64,000 nucleotides of DNA, taken from the NCBI GenBank assembly GCA_035524955.1, contig DATLFG010000006.1, positions 62,001 through 126,000 on the forward strand. Reading direction: 5' to 3'. This DNA comes from CAMLFJ01 sp035524955 (GTDB lineage Bacteria; Methylomirabilota; Methylomirabilia; Rokubacteriales; CSP1-6). The position numbers and the translations under genes are program-made. Shown here one piece after another: positions 24,121-32,735 of this stretch; the first letter of the stretch is position 1; every line of letters begins with the position of its first letter. The notes beneath the pieces are model-generated. The model was not told where the DNA came from. It ran no database searches and worked only from the letters and a program-made list of their open reading frames with translations.

Positions 24121-26130
24121 ATGGCCACGTGGTTCGAGCCACTCCCGGCCCGGGCGACCTACCAGGCGGAGGCGCACGGGGAGAGTCGCGCCGCCCTCGC
24201 GGAGGCGGCCGCCGCCGCGTGCGCGCGTACCGCGCCCGCGCTGCTCGCGATGCAGAAGCCCGAGGGCTACTGGGTGGGTGACCTGCTCGCCGATTCCACG
24301 CTCGAGTCGGACTACGTGCTGCTGCAGCTCTGGCTGCACCCGCCCCGGGACGGCGAATGGAAGCCGCCCTCGTGGGATCGCATCCAGCGGGCGCGCCGGG
24401 CGATCCTGGCGCGCCAGAAGTCGGACGGCGGCTTCAACATCTATCCGGACGGGCCCGCCGACGTCAACGCGACCATCAAGGGCTACATCGCGCTCAAGCT
24501 CGCGGGGCTCGGCCCCCACAGCGAGCCGATGCAGCGGGCGCGCGAGGCGATCCTCAACCTGGGCGGCATCCAGGAGGCCAACAGCTATGTCCGGATCAAC
24601 CTGAGCCTCTTCGGCCTCTACCCGAAGCGCCACGTGCCCACGATCCCGGTGGAACTGGCGCTCGTCCCGGGCGGGCTCATCTACGAGATGTCGTCCTGGA
24701 CGCGCGCGATCGTGATGCCGCTGACCATCATCCAGGCCAAGACGGACACGCGTCCCGTGCCCGCGGGCTTCACCCTGGACGAGCTGGTGGTGCCGGGGAA
24801 GAGCTTCAAGCTGCCGAAGCGCGATCGACTCTCCGCGCTGTTCCGGCAGCTCGACATCGCGCTCAAGATGTGGGCGACGCGCGGACCCGAGATGATCCGG
24901 AAGCCGGCGATCCGCGAGGCGGAGAAGTGGATCCTGGACCGCACGCGCCGCAGCGACGGGCTCGGCGCCATCTATCCGTCGATGATGTACGTGATCATGG
25001 CGCTGGACGCCCTCGGCTATCCGCGTGACCATCCCGACCTCATCGAGGCCATCCGCCAGTACGAGGGCCTCCTGACCGAGAGGCCCGACGCCTTCTACTT
25101 CCAGCCGTGCGTCTCGCCGGTATGGGACACCGCCATCGCGATGTTCGCGCTCGGGGAGATGGGCGCGGTGGCGCCCGCGGCGATGCGGCGCGGCGCCGAC
25201 TGGTTCATCGCCCGGGAGATCCGGCGGCGCGGCGACTGGTCGGTGAAGCGGCCCGATCTCGAGCCGTCCGGCTGGGCCTTCGAGTTCGCCAACGAGCACT
25301 ATCCCGACATCGACGACACCGCGATGGTGCTGCTGGCCCTGCAGCACGCGCAGGCCTCGGACCCGGCCGCCCAGGAGCGGTGCGAGCGACGGGCGGTGAG
25401 CTGGCTCGTGGGCATGCAGTCGGGTGACGGGGGCTGGGCCGCCTTCGACGCCGACAACAACTGGGCCTTCCTCAACCGGGTCCCCTTCGCGGATCACAAC
25501 GCGATGCTCGACCCGTCGTGTCCGGACATCACCGGCCGTGTGCTCGAGGCGCTGTGCCGCCGCGGCTTCAAGCTGTCGGATCCCCCGATCGAGCGGGGCG
25601 TGGGCTTCCTGCTCGAGACGCAGGAGCGCGACGGGAGCTGGTACGGCCGGTGGGGCGTCAACTACCTCTACGGGACGTTCCTCGCCCTGCGCGGACTCCG
25701 CGCCGCCCAGGATCCCGGGGCCTCCAAGGCGGTGTGGAAGGCGGGGAAGTGGATCGCCTCGGTGCAGAACGACGACGGCGGCTGGGGGGAGAGCTGCGCG
25801 AGCTACAACGCGGGCCGCTTCGTGCCCGCGCCGAGCACCCCGTCGCAGACCGCGTGGGCGCTGCTCGGTCTGATCGCGGCCGGCCAGGGCGATACCGAGG
25901 CGCTCGCCCGCGGCGTCCGCCACCTCGTGGATACCCAGAAGGCCGACGGGACCTGGGACGAGCACCTGGCCACCGGCACCGGCTTTCCCAGCGTGTTCTA
26001 CCTGCGCTACACGCTCTACCGCACCTACTTCCCGCTGCTCGCGCTCACCCAGGCCCGCCGCGCCATCGAGGAGGCGGAGCGCGCCCTGCGCCTCGTGCAG
26101 GACGCGGCTCCATCGCACCCGCTGCGCTGA
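24121..26130 (+). CDS. shc: Squalene-hopene cyclase
   Basis: 669 residues, full length. The DxDD protonation motif is PDIDDTA (Asp at 396, 398, 399). Several QW repeats are visible: QKSDGGFNIY (~99), QSGDGGWAAF, QERDGSWYGRWGVNYLYG, QNDDGGWGES and QKADGTWDE. It cyclises squalene to hopene on the membrane, giving hopanoids that order the outer membrane much as sterols do, and in partnership with sphingolipids where both exist. No other hopanoid gene is adjacent. ATG 24121 agrees with the family N-terminus. Confidence 0.96.
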   Translation: MATWFEPLPARATYQAEAHGESRAALAEAAAAACARTAPALLAMQKPEGYWVGDLLADSTLESDYVLLQLWLHPPRDGEWKPPSWDRIQRARRAILARQKSDGGFNIYPDGPADVNATIKGYIALKLAGLGPHSEPMQRAREAILNLGGIQEANSYVRINLSLFGLYPKRHVPTIPVELALVPGGLIYEMSSWTRAIVMPLTIIQAKTDTRPVPAGFTLDELVVPGKSFKLPKRDRLSALFRQLDIALKMWATRGPEMIRKPAIREAEKWILDRTRRSDGLGAIYPSMMYVIMALDALGYPRDHPDLIEAIRQYEGLLTERPDAFYFQPCVSPVWDTAIAMFALGEMGAVAPAAMRRGADWFIAREIRRRGDWSVKRPDLEPSGWAFEFANEHYPDIDDTAMVLLALQHAQASDPAAQERCERRAVSWLVGMQSGDGGWAAFDADNNWAFLNRVPFADHNAMLDPSCPDITGRVLEALCRRGFKLSDPPIERGVGFLLETQERDGSWYGRWGVNYLYGTFLALRGLRAAQDPGASKAVWKAGKWIASVQNDDGGWGESCASYNAGRFVPAPSTPSQTAWALLGLIAAGQGDTEALARGVRHLVDTQKADGTWDEHLATGTGFPSVFYLRYTLYRTYFPLLALTQARRAIEEAERALRLVQDAAPSHPLR

Positions 26131-26140
26131 GCCGCCCGGG

Positions 26141-26686
26141 CTAGACGCCCAGGGCCGGGATCTCCGCGCCCGCCTCCAGCGCCACCGCCGTCGCGCAGAT
26201 CGTCGCGGCGATCCGCACCGCGTCGTTGACGTGATCGGGCGTGAGCCCCCCCTCCGTCACCGTCTTCTCGTGCGCGCGCACGCACATCTCGCAGCCGTTG
26301 ATCGCGCTCACCGCGAGAGCCATGAGCTCGAAGTCGGTCCGGTTGGTGGCCGGCTGCATCAGCCGGTTCATCCGGAGCCCCGCCGGTTTCTCGCCGTAGA
26401 TCGGCTTGCCGACCATGTGGCGGAAGCGGTAGTAGACGTTGTTCATCGCCATGAGCGAGGCGGCCGCCCTGGCGTCCTCCACCACCGCGGGGCCCGCCGC
26501 GGCGACCGCGGCCACGAGCACCGCCTCCCGGAGCCGGGCGTGGCGGGCGGCGACCGCCGCGGCCGCCGCCACGCCCCAGCGCTGAGCCTCGGAGAGCGCG
26601 CCCCCGCGCAGCACCGCCTGCAGGTTCAGGCGGATGTCCTTCGCCGCGTCGGGAATCGCCCCGCGAAGCGACTCGAGGGCGTCCAC
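26141..26686 (-). CDS. ahpD: AhpD-family alkylhydroperoxidase
   Basis: 181 residues. The AhpD active site CxxCxxxH is present as GCEMCVRAHE (~residues 131-140), following AVSAINGC. In Mycobacterium, AhpD with its thiol pair hands electrons to AhpC. Here it follows ahpC with a 1-nt gap and a GTG start, in one operon, so the same partnership is likely. It is convergent with shc (10 nt apart). Confidence 0.88.
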   Translation of the reverse strand: MDALESLRGAIPDAAKDIRLNLQAVLRGGALSEAQRWGVAAAAAVAARHARLREAVLVAAVAAAGPAVVEDARAAASLMAMNNVYYRFRHMVGKPIYGEKPAGLRMNRLMQPATNRTDFELMALAVSAINGCEMCVRAHEKTVTEGGLTPDHVNDAVRIAATICATAVALEAGAEIPALGV

Positions 26687-26687
26687 G

Positions 26688-27227
26688 TCACGCCACCTGC
26701 AGCGTGGGCTCGCCCGCCTTCCAGTTGCACGGGCACAGCTCGCCGGTCTGCAGCGCGTCGAGCACGCGCAGCACCTCGTCCACGTTGCGGCCTACCGAGA
26801 GGTCGTTGACGCTGGCCCAGCGGATGACGCCCTGCGGATCCACGATGAAGGTGGCCCGCAGCGGTACCCCCTCGCCCCGGTGCAGGATGCCGAGCGCGGT
26901 GGACAGCTCGCGCTTCGTATCGGCCAGCATGGGGAACGGCAGGCTCTGGAGACCCGCGTGGTCGCGCCGCCACGCCAGGTGGACGAAGTGGGTGTCGGTG
27001 CTCATGCCGAGCACCTGCGCATCGCGCTCGCGGAACTCCTCGTTCCGCTTGCCGAACTCGGCGATCTCGGTCGGACAGACGAAGGTGAAGTCCATGGGCC
27101 AGGAGAACAGCACCAGCCACTGGCCGGGATAGCTCGTGTCGCGGATCTGGGTGAACTCCCGGCCGCGGTCGAGGCTGACGGCGGCCTGGAGGTCGAACTC
27201 GGGCAGACGGTCTCCGACGGTCAACAT
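26688..27227 (-). CDS. ahpC: Alkyl hydroperoxide reductase AhpC (three-Cys, mycobacterial type)
   Basis: 179 residues from ATG 27227, which has AAGGAG 9 nt upstream; the frame is open a little further but that stretch looks non-coding. Peroxidatic Cys in DFTFVCPTEIAEF. The C-terminus LQTGELCPCNWKAGEPTL has a CxC, as in M. tuberculosis AhpC, where the two extra Cys serve AhpD-dependent recycling. It detoxifies peroxides together with the downstream AhpD. A palindrome 69 nt before the start may be its operator. Confidence 0.92.
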   Translation of the reverse strand: MLTVGDRLPEFDLQAAVSLDRGREFTQIRDTSYPGQWLVLFSWPMDFTFVCPTEIAEFGKRNEEFRERDAQVLGMSTDTHFVHLAWRRDHAGLQSLPFPMLADTKRELSTALGILHRGEGVPLRATFIVDPQGVIRWASVNDLSVGRNVDEVLRVLDALQTGELCPCNWKAGEPTLQVA

Positions 27228-27295
27228 GTGGGCGGCTCCTTTTGGCTTCCGCGCCCGGGGGGGCGCGTGCGGGTTCGTATTCACTACTTCAGATG

Positions 27296-27311
27296 ATTAG
27301 GGCAACCTAAT
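27296..27311. promoter_or_regulatory. Perfect palindrome, candidate operator of ahpC-ahpD
   Basis: ATTAGG-GCAA-CCTAAT is a perfect 6+4+6 inverted repeat in the promoter region of ahpC, in the only AT-rich patch nearby. The half-sites TTAGG/CCTAA are those of DtxR/IdeR/MntR-type metal regulators, though the spacing differs from a classical IdeR box. Metal or redox control of the peroxidase operon is inferred. Confidence 0.5.
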
Positions 27312-27341
27312 GGATGCGGGCTGTCGCCCGGACGGGAACGG

Positions 27342-28718
27342 TCAGGCGGTGGGGGGGCGCCGGAGGGCGCCGAACGCGGCCCGGGCCAGGCCGGGCAGCT
27401 CCGGGTCCCGGGCGCCCATGATCAGCACGGTATCGCCCGGCCGGGCCTCCGCCCGGAGCCAGTCGATGACCGCCCGATGGCTCGGCGCGTATGCGCAGCC
27501 CAGCGCGACCGGGAGGTCATCGGCGAGCATGCGGCTCGAGACGTCCTTGGCCACGGTCCCCCCCGCGTAGAAGATCTCCGCGTAGCAGAGGCGGTCCGCC
27601 GGCCGCAGCAGCCGCGGCATCAGCTCGCGCAGCTCGGGTCGCAGGAAGCGGGCGGGCCCGAAGCCGTGCGGCTGGAAGACGGCCAGAACGCGCCGCGCGC
27701 CCGCCTGGGCCGCGGTGATCGCGGCGCGGAGCTTCTCGCCGTTGTGCGCGTAGTCGTCCACCACCCGGACACCCCCGGCGGTCACGCCGACCACCTCGAA
27801 ACGGCGCGCCACGCCCGGGAAGCGGGCGAGCAGCGCCGCCACCGTCGCCGGAGGGATGCCCAGGTCGAGCGCGACGAGAGCGGCCGCCGCCGCGTTCTCC
27901 AGATTGTGGAGGCCGGGCTGCGGCACGTCGAGGACGAGGGGGCCCGTCGGGACGTGCAGGACTCCGCGCGCGCGATGGGGCCCCGTGGTCGTGACCTCGA
28001 GCGGGGTGTCGGCGCCCGGGCCGGCGCCGTAGCGGTGGGCGCCCACCGCGCGGCCGAGCTCGGCAGCCTCGGGCGAGGCGTTATTGACCAGCAGCCGGCC
28101 GGAGCGCTTGGCGAAGGCCTCGAACTGGGGTCGCAGCGCGTCCACCTCGCCGTGGTCGCGGCTGATGTTGTGGATGAGCCCGAGCGCGGCGTGGTAACCG
28201 GTCAGCGTGCCATCGGACTCGCAGGCCTCCGCGGCGACGGGCCCGTCCACCGGCCCCGGCAGGAAACAGCCGCTCGTGCCCTCGCCGGCCAGCGCGGCGC
28301 CGCCCAGCACGGTCGCGGGCACCCCCGCCTCGCGCGTGAGCCAGCCGACCATGCCGGTGATCGTGCTCTTGCCGCTGGTGCCCGCGATCGCGACGCCCGG
28401 CCGCCCCGCGTCCACCACCTCGGCCAGCAGCGCCGGGCGCGGGACCCGCTCGAGCCCGAGCGCGCGTGCGGCCCGCGCCTCTGGCGTCTCCGCCTCCACC
28501 GCGGTGGAGTAGACGAACCGGTCCAGGTCCGCGGTGACCGCCGAGCCGTCGTGGGGCTTGACGACGATACCGAGGGCGGCCAGGCGGGCGGCGCCCTCGG
28601 CGTTCTTGCCCTGGTCGAAGGCGCGGTCGGAGCCCTGCACGGCGTGGCCGCGGGCTCGCATGAGCCGGGCCAGGGGGTTCATCCCGGCCCCCGCGATGCC
28701 CGAGAAGTGGTAGCGCAC
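27342..28718 (-). CDS. Mur ligase family protein (MurC/Mpl-like)
   Basis: 458 residues with all three Mur ligase domains. The N-terminal UDP-binding motif is FSGIAGAGMNPLA, the ATP P-loop GTSGKST is at 113-119, HNISRDH lies near 205, and DDYAHN (MurC-type DDYAHxP) near 310. It joins an amino acid or peptide to UDP-MurNAc. It is not in a division/cell wall cluster, and the sequence HNISRDH..DAL plus an orphan location fit Mpl, the recycling ligase for tripeptide, at least as well as MurC. GTG 28718 follows GGATGAGG closely. Confidence 0.8.
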   Translation of the reverse strand: MRYHFSGIAGAGMNPLARLMRARGHAVQGSDRAFDQGKNAEGAARLAALGIVVKPHDGSAVTADLDRFVYSTAVEAETPEARAARALGLERVPRPALLAEVVDAGRPGVAIAGTSGKSTITGMVGWLTREAGVPATVLGGAALAGEGTSGCFLPGPVDGPVAAEACESDGTLTGYHAALGLIHNISRDHGEVDALRPQFEAFAKRSGRLLVNNASPEAAELGRAVGAHRYGAGPGADTPLEVTTTGPHRARGVLHVPTGPLVLDVPQPGLHNLENAAAAALVALDLGIPPATVAALLARFPGVARRFEVVGVTAGGVRVVDDYAHNGEKLRAAITAAQAGARRVLAVFQPHGFGPARFLRPELRELMPRLLRPADRLCYAEIFYAGGTVAKDVSSRMLADDLPVALGCAYAPSHRAVIDWLRAEARPGDTVLIMGARDPELPGLARAAFGALRRPPTA

Positions 28719-28875
28719 ACCTCATCCTGCCACGAATGACGGACCGAATATTCCGGTGGATTTTCGCCCGCCCGCTGAAGGCGAAGCGCCCGAAGGCAAC
28801 CTGTAAGATGGCGATATGTCGTGCCCTTGCGGCTGGCACCACGCTTGCTGCAGGCCGGGCCCAAGGGAGGACGCC

Positions 28876-29592
28876 ATGGACATCGCGCACGCGGAGGCCG
28901 TCGTCGTGAAGAGTCGTTTCTGCGGCTCCCCCAGGGTGGCAAGCGGCGGCTACATCGCCGGGCTCCTCGGGCGGCACGTCCAGGGGCCGGCGCGCGTGAG
29001 TCTCGAGTCGCCGATCCCGGTGGATCAGGCCTTCGCCATCGAGCGGCTCGCGGACGGCCGGGTGATGCTCGCTGGCGGCGGCGCCGTCCTCGCCCACGCG
29101 GAAGCGGCCACGCTGCAGCTCGAGCCGCCCACGCCCCCGTCGTTCGCGGAAGCGCGGTGGGCCTCCGAGCGCTACCTGGGCTTCACCGAGCACGCGGCCC
29201 CCGAGTGCTTCGTGTGCGGGCCGGCCCGCGAGTGGGGCGACGGGCTCGCGATCTTCCCCGGGCCGCTCCCCGGCCGGCGCCTCGTGGCCGCGCCCTGGGC
29301 GCCGGACCCGACGCTCTTCGACAAGCGTGGCACGGTGCGTCCCGAGTTCGTCTGGGCCGCGCTCGACTGCCCGATCGGCTTCGCGCTGCTCGAGGCCTTC
29401 GGCCGCCGCAAGGCGACGCTCGGCCAGCTCACGGTCAGCCTGATCCGTCCCCTCGAGGTCGGCGCGCGCTGGATCGTGATGGGCTGGCCCTTCGCGGCGG
29501 ATGGCCGCAACCTCCTCGGCGCGTCCGCGATCGTCTCGGAGAGCGGCGAGCTGCACGCGCTCGCCTCGGCGGTGCTGGTCTGCGCGGACTGA
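28876..29592 (+). CDS. Hotdog-fold thioesterase-like protein
   Basis: 238 residues. ATG 28876 follows a strong AGGGAGG, so it is preferred over the in-frame ATG 28816, which sits 6 nt after a TAAGAT -10-like element. Two hotdog-like halves appear: GGYIAGLLGRHVQGPARVSLE (~20-40) and EFVWAALDCPIGFALLEAFG (~145-165). The signature PECFVCGPAREWGDGLAIFPG lies between them. Similar proteins are annotated as thioesterases of unknown substrate. It is convergent with the MaoC gene. Confidence 0.6.
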   Translation: MDIAHAEAVVVKSRFCGSPRVASGGYIAGLLGRHVQGPARVSLESPIPVDQAFAIERLADGRVMLAGGGAVLAHAEAATLQLEPPTPPSFAEARWASERYLGFTEHAAPECFVCGPAREWGDGLAIFPGPLPGRRLVAAPWAPDPTLFDKRGTVRPEFVWAALDCPIGFALLEAFGRRKATLGQLTVSLIRPLEVGARWIVMGWPFAADGRNLLGASAIVSESGELHALASAVLVCAD

Positions 29593-29593
29593 C

Positions 29594-30058
29594 TCAGGCC
29601 CCGCCGGACGGGCGGCGGCGGACGAGCTGCAAGCTCGTCATGGTGAGCACCGGCTCGCCGCGATGGTTGACCGTGGTCCAGTGCAGGCGCACGATGCCAC
29701 GGTCGGGCTTCGACGTCGACGGCCGCTGCTCCAGCACCTGCACCGTCGCCTTGAGCGTGTCGCCGGGACGCACCGGCCGCAGCCAGCGCACCTCGTCCAC
29801 CCCCGGAGATCCAAGGCTGCACGCGGCCAGCGCCCGGGTCTGGACGAAGAGCCGGAACGTGAGCGCCATCGTCTGGAACCCGCTCGCGATCAACCCCTCG
29901 TAGATCGTCGCCTTGGCCGCCTCGACGTTCAGATGGAAGGGCTGCGGGTCGAAGGTCATCGCGAAATCGATGATCTGACCCTCGGTGACCGTGATGCCCT
30001 CGGTCCGGAACTCGCGTCCCGGCGTGAAGTCCTCGAAGTAGACCTCGGCGGTGGTCAT
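29594..30058 (-). CDS. MaoC-like (R)-specific enoyl-CoA hydratase/dehydratase
   Basis: 154 residues, one hotdog domain. YFEDFTPGREFRTEGITVTEGQIIDFAMTFDPQPFHLN contains the MaoC hydratase motif, Asp and His being the catalytic pair in the FDPQPFH part. It hydrates trans-2-enoyl-CoA to 3-hydroxyacyl-CoA or the reverse. ATG 30058 overlaps the N-carbamoylase stop by 4 nt. Confidence 0.82.
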   Translation of the reverse strand: MTTAEVYFEDFTPGREFRTEGITVTEGQIIDFAMTFDPQPFHLNVEAAKATIYEGLIASGFQTMALTFRLFVQTRALAACSLGSPGVDEVRWLRPVRPGDTLKATVQVLEQRPSTSKPDRGIVRLHWTTVNHRGEPVLTMTSLQLVRRRPSGGA

Positions 30059-30999
30059 CGGCGCTCCCCGGGCGGCTCGGCCCCCGCGCGGTCGACGATC
30101 AGCCGGTAGTGCTCCGGCCGCCGGTGGCGGGCGAAGTTGAACACCGTGTCCTTGTAGGAGCGCGTGAGATCGAGATCGCAGCGCGCGGTGACGAGCTCGT
30201 CGCCGAGCGTGGCGGCCTGGGCCACGATCTCTCCGGAGGGCGCGATGATGGCGCTCTGGCCGATCAGGTCGCAGCCTTCCTCCCGGCCGCACTTGGCCAC
30301 GCCGACCACCCAGGTGGCGTTCTGGTAGGCCCCGGCCTGCATCACCAGGTGGTTGTGGAACGGGCCGAGCGCGTCGTGCTCGGGCGCGGGCGGATTGTGC
30401 GCCGGCGTGTTGTAGCCGAGCAGGATCATCTCGACCCCCTGCAACGCCATGACCCGGTAGGTCTCCGGCCAGCGCCGGTCGTTACAGATGCACATGCCGA
30501 GCACGCCGCCCAGCGTGTGCCAGACCGGAAAGCCCAGATCGCCCACGTCGAAGTAGCGCTTTTCGAGGTGCTGGAACGGGCGCCACGGCTCGTGCTCGGC
30601 GTGGCCGGGGAGATGGATCTTGCGGTACTTGCCCACGAGGCGGCCGCCGCGATCCACGAGGATCGAGGTATTGTAGCGACGGCGGGCGCCGCCTTCCTGG
30701 GTCAGCTCGGCGTAACCCAGGCAGAACCCCATCCCGAGACGCGCCGCTCCGTCGAAGAGCGGCCGCGTCTCGGGCCCGGGCATCTCCCGCTCGAAGAACG
30801 CGTCGATCTCGGCCTGGTCCTCCATCCACCAGCGCGGGAAGAAGGTCGTCAGCGCCAGCTCGGGAAAGACGACGAGGTCGCAGCCGCGTCCCTGGGCCTG
30901 CCCGAGCAGGTCCAGCAGACGCTCGACGACGAGGCGACGACGCTCCCGCCGCCCGATGGGGCCGAGCTGCGCGGCCCCGACCGTGATGACGCGGGTCAT
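30055..30999 (-). CDS. N-carbamoyl-D-amino acid hydrolase (nitrilase superfamily)
   Basis: 314 residues. The nitrilase catalytic triad is complete: Glu in VVFPELALTTFFPRW, Lys in KYRKIHLPG and Cys in MCICNDRRWPETYRVM. The CNDRRWPE and FFPRW sequences are those of D-carbamoylases, which release D-amino acids, CO2 and ammonia in hydantoin or reductive pyrimidine breakdown. No hydantoinase is adjacent. It is operonic with a MaoC hydratase. Confidence 0.85.
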   Translation of the reverse strand: MTRVITVGAAQLGPIGRRERRRLVVERLLDLLGQAQGRGCDLVVFPELALTTFFPRWWMEDQAEIDAFFEREMPGPETRPLFDGAARLGMGFCLGYAELTQEGGARRRYNTSILVDRGGRLVGKYRKIHLPGHAEHEPWRPFQHLEKRYFDVGDLGFPVWHTLGGVLGMCICNDRRWPETYRVMALQGVEMILLGYNTPAHNPPAPEHDALGPFHNHLVMQAGAYQNATWVVGVAKCGREEGCDLIGQSAIIAPSGEIVAQAATLGDELVTARCDLDLTRSYKDTVFNFARHRRPEHYRLIVDRAGAEPPGERR

Positions 31000-31012
31000 G
31001 CCGCGGCCGCGA

Positions 31013-31348
31013 TCACGCGAGCGCGTTCAGCTTGGCCTGGATCTGCGCCTTCGGCACCGCGCCCACCACCTGGTCCTGGACCTTGCCGTCCTTCACGAAC
31101 AGGATGGTCGGGATCGACCGGATGCCGTAGCGGGCTGCGAGGCCCGGGTTCTCGTCCACGTTCACCTTCGCGAGGGTCACCGCGCCGCCGGACAGGCGGG
31201 CGAGGTCCTCCAGGACCGGCCCGATGGCCCGGCACGGCCCACACCACTCCGCCCAGAAATCCACCATCATCACGCCTTCCGCGCCCACCAGCGCCTCGTC
31301 GTAGTTGCGCTCGTCGAGGTGCTGCAGCCATTCGGTCTCTTCGGTCAT
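31013..31348 (-). CDS. trxA: Thioredoxin
   Basis: 111 residues. WCGPC active site in VDFWAEWCGPCRAIGP and the cis-Pro loop YGIRSIPTILFV are intact. ATG 31348 is preceded by GAGGACAG; the open frame further upstream is not thioredoxin. It supplies electrons to Tpx and Bcp elsewhere in the window. Confidence 0.92.
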   Translation of the reverse strand: MTEETEWLQHLDERNYDEALVGAEGVMMVDFWAEWCGPCRAIGPVLEDLARLSGGAVTLAKVNVDENPGLAARYGIRSIPTILFVKDGKVQDQVVGAVPKAQIQAKLNALA

Positions 31349-31439
31349 CGCTCTGTCCTCCCGCCGTTTAGATGGCCCCGGCCGGGCCGGCGATGCGCGG
31401 GCCGGACCGCCATCCGAGGGTAAGATGGGCACGCGGCTC

Positions 31440-31650
31440 ATGCCCCTGATTCGGCTCGATCATAGCGCGATCGCCCTGCCGCGTATCGCCGACGCTCCCT
31501 CCGTCCCGGTGGCGGTGCGGGGAGGCGCGCCGCGGATGAGCCGCGCCTCCGGCGCCTTCCGGGGCCCGAGCTCGACCCATGCGGGCGGGGGCCGGACCGA
31601 GATCCTGGAGCGCCTGGGCGCGGACGGGTTTCTCATGGGGTCCTCGCGGC
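31440..31650 (+). pseudogene. VOC/glyoxalase-family gene remnant
   Basis: A TAAGAT element (31421-31426) precedes ATG 31440, which reads LIRLDHSAIALPRIADAPS, the usual start of vicinal-oxygen-chelate proteins such as methylmalonyl-CoA epimerase. AGGGRTEILERLGADGFL follows, but the strand between is scrambled and the second half of the fold is absent; the frame then runs into the mscS start (stop at 31721). It is best read as a truncated gene. Confidence 0.5.
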
Positions 31651-31684
31651 GCACGATTCCACGCGGCACCAAGGAGGCCTTCCG

Positions 31685-32620
31685 ATGGATGTTCTCACGA
31701 CCGATCCCCGAGGCCTGCTGATCGGCCTGGCCGGATCCACCGCGCAGACCGCCGGCCGCCTGGCGCTCCTGCTGCTCGCCGGCTACTTCGGCGCCCGAAT
31801 CCTGCGCTCTCTGATCGGCCAGCTCGAGCGCGGGCTCGTCGCGGCGGGCGAGCGAACCGGCGCGCTGCCCGGTGCCACCCGCTCCCGCGTGGCCACCCTC
31901 ACGAGCGTGCTGCGCACCTTGGCTCTGGTCGGGCTGTGGTCGGTCGTGGTCGTCATCTGTCTCTCCCAGCTCGGCATCGACGTGCGACCGATCCTGGCCG
32001 GGGCGGGCATCGTCGGCCTGGCGCTGGGCTTCGGCGCGCAGCACCTGGTGCGTGACGTCATCGCCGGCTTCTTCCTGGTGCTCGAGGATCAGGTCCGGGT
32101 GGGCGACGTGGCGGTGGTGAACGGCACCGGCGGCCTCGTGGAGACCCTGACCTTCCGCACCATCGTGCTGCGCGACCTGGCGGGCACGGTCCACGTCTTC
32201 CCCAACGGCAGCGTGAGCACACTCGCCAACATGACCAGGGACTGGTCCGGCTACGTGGTGGACGTGGCGGTGGATTATCGGGAGGATCCCGATCGAGTCG
32301 TCGCGCTCATGCGGCGCGTGGCCGAGGAGCTGCGACAGGATCCCGCCCACGGTCCGCTGATCCTCGAGCCCATCGAGATCTTCGGGGTGGACGCCTTCAA
32401 GGACGCGAGCGTGGTGATCAAGGCGCGCCTCAAGACGCTGCCCATCCAGCAATGGACCGTGGGACGCGAGTACCGGCGTCGCCTACTGCTGGCCCTCGGT
32501 GCCGAGGGCGTCGAGCTCCCGGCCACCCGGGTTGTCCAGGTCGGCGACGCCGGCCGGCCCTTCCCGGTGCTCATGATGCAGAGCGCGGGTCCGGATGCCA
32601 CGCTGAGCGCAAGCCGATGA
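31685..32620 (+). CDS. Small-conductance mechanosensitive channel (MscS family)
   Basis: 311 residues. Three N-terminal membrane helices (~15-40, 70-95, 100-125). The pore helix carries the MscS signature ILAGAGIVGLALGFGAQHLVRDVIAGFFLVLEDQ in pieces around 100-135, followed by the beta domain VGDVAVVNGTGGLVETLTFRTIVLRD and VFPNGSV. It opens under membrane tension to release solutes. AAGGAGG precedes ATG 31685. Confidence 0.9.
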   Translation: MDVLTTDPRGLLIGLAGSTAQTAGRLALLLLAGYFGARILRSLIGQLERGLVAAGERTGALPGATRSRVATLTSVLRTLALVGLWSVVVVICLSQLGIDVRPILAGAGIVGLALGFGAQHLVRDVIAGFFLVLEDQVRVGDVAVVNGTGGLVETLTFRTIVLRDLAGTVHVFPNGSVSTLANMTRDWSGYVVDVAVDYREDPDRVVALMRRVAEELRQDPAHGPLILEPIEIFGVDAFKDASVVIKARLKTLPIQQWTVGREYRRRLLLALGAEGVELPATRVVQVGDAGRPFPVLMMQSAGPDATLSASR

Positions 32621-32735
32621 CAGCCACCGTCACCCCGACACCAGGAGAGCTTTCGTAACATGGTGATTTCATGGCTCTCAATCGTGGTCCGCTTTTTGAA
32701 CTCCTGCGGAGATTCGGCGGGAGGGCCACGATCGA

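Noticed and set aside
22975..26118. Minus-strand open frame of about 1050 codons across the SDR and squalene-hopene cyclase genes
   Set aside because: High GC removes stops from the antisense frame. The plus strand has complete SDR and cyclase motifs.
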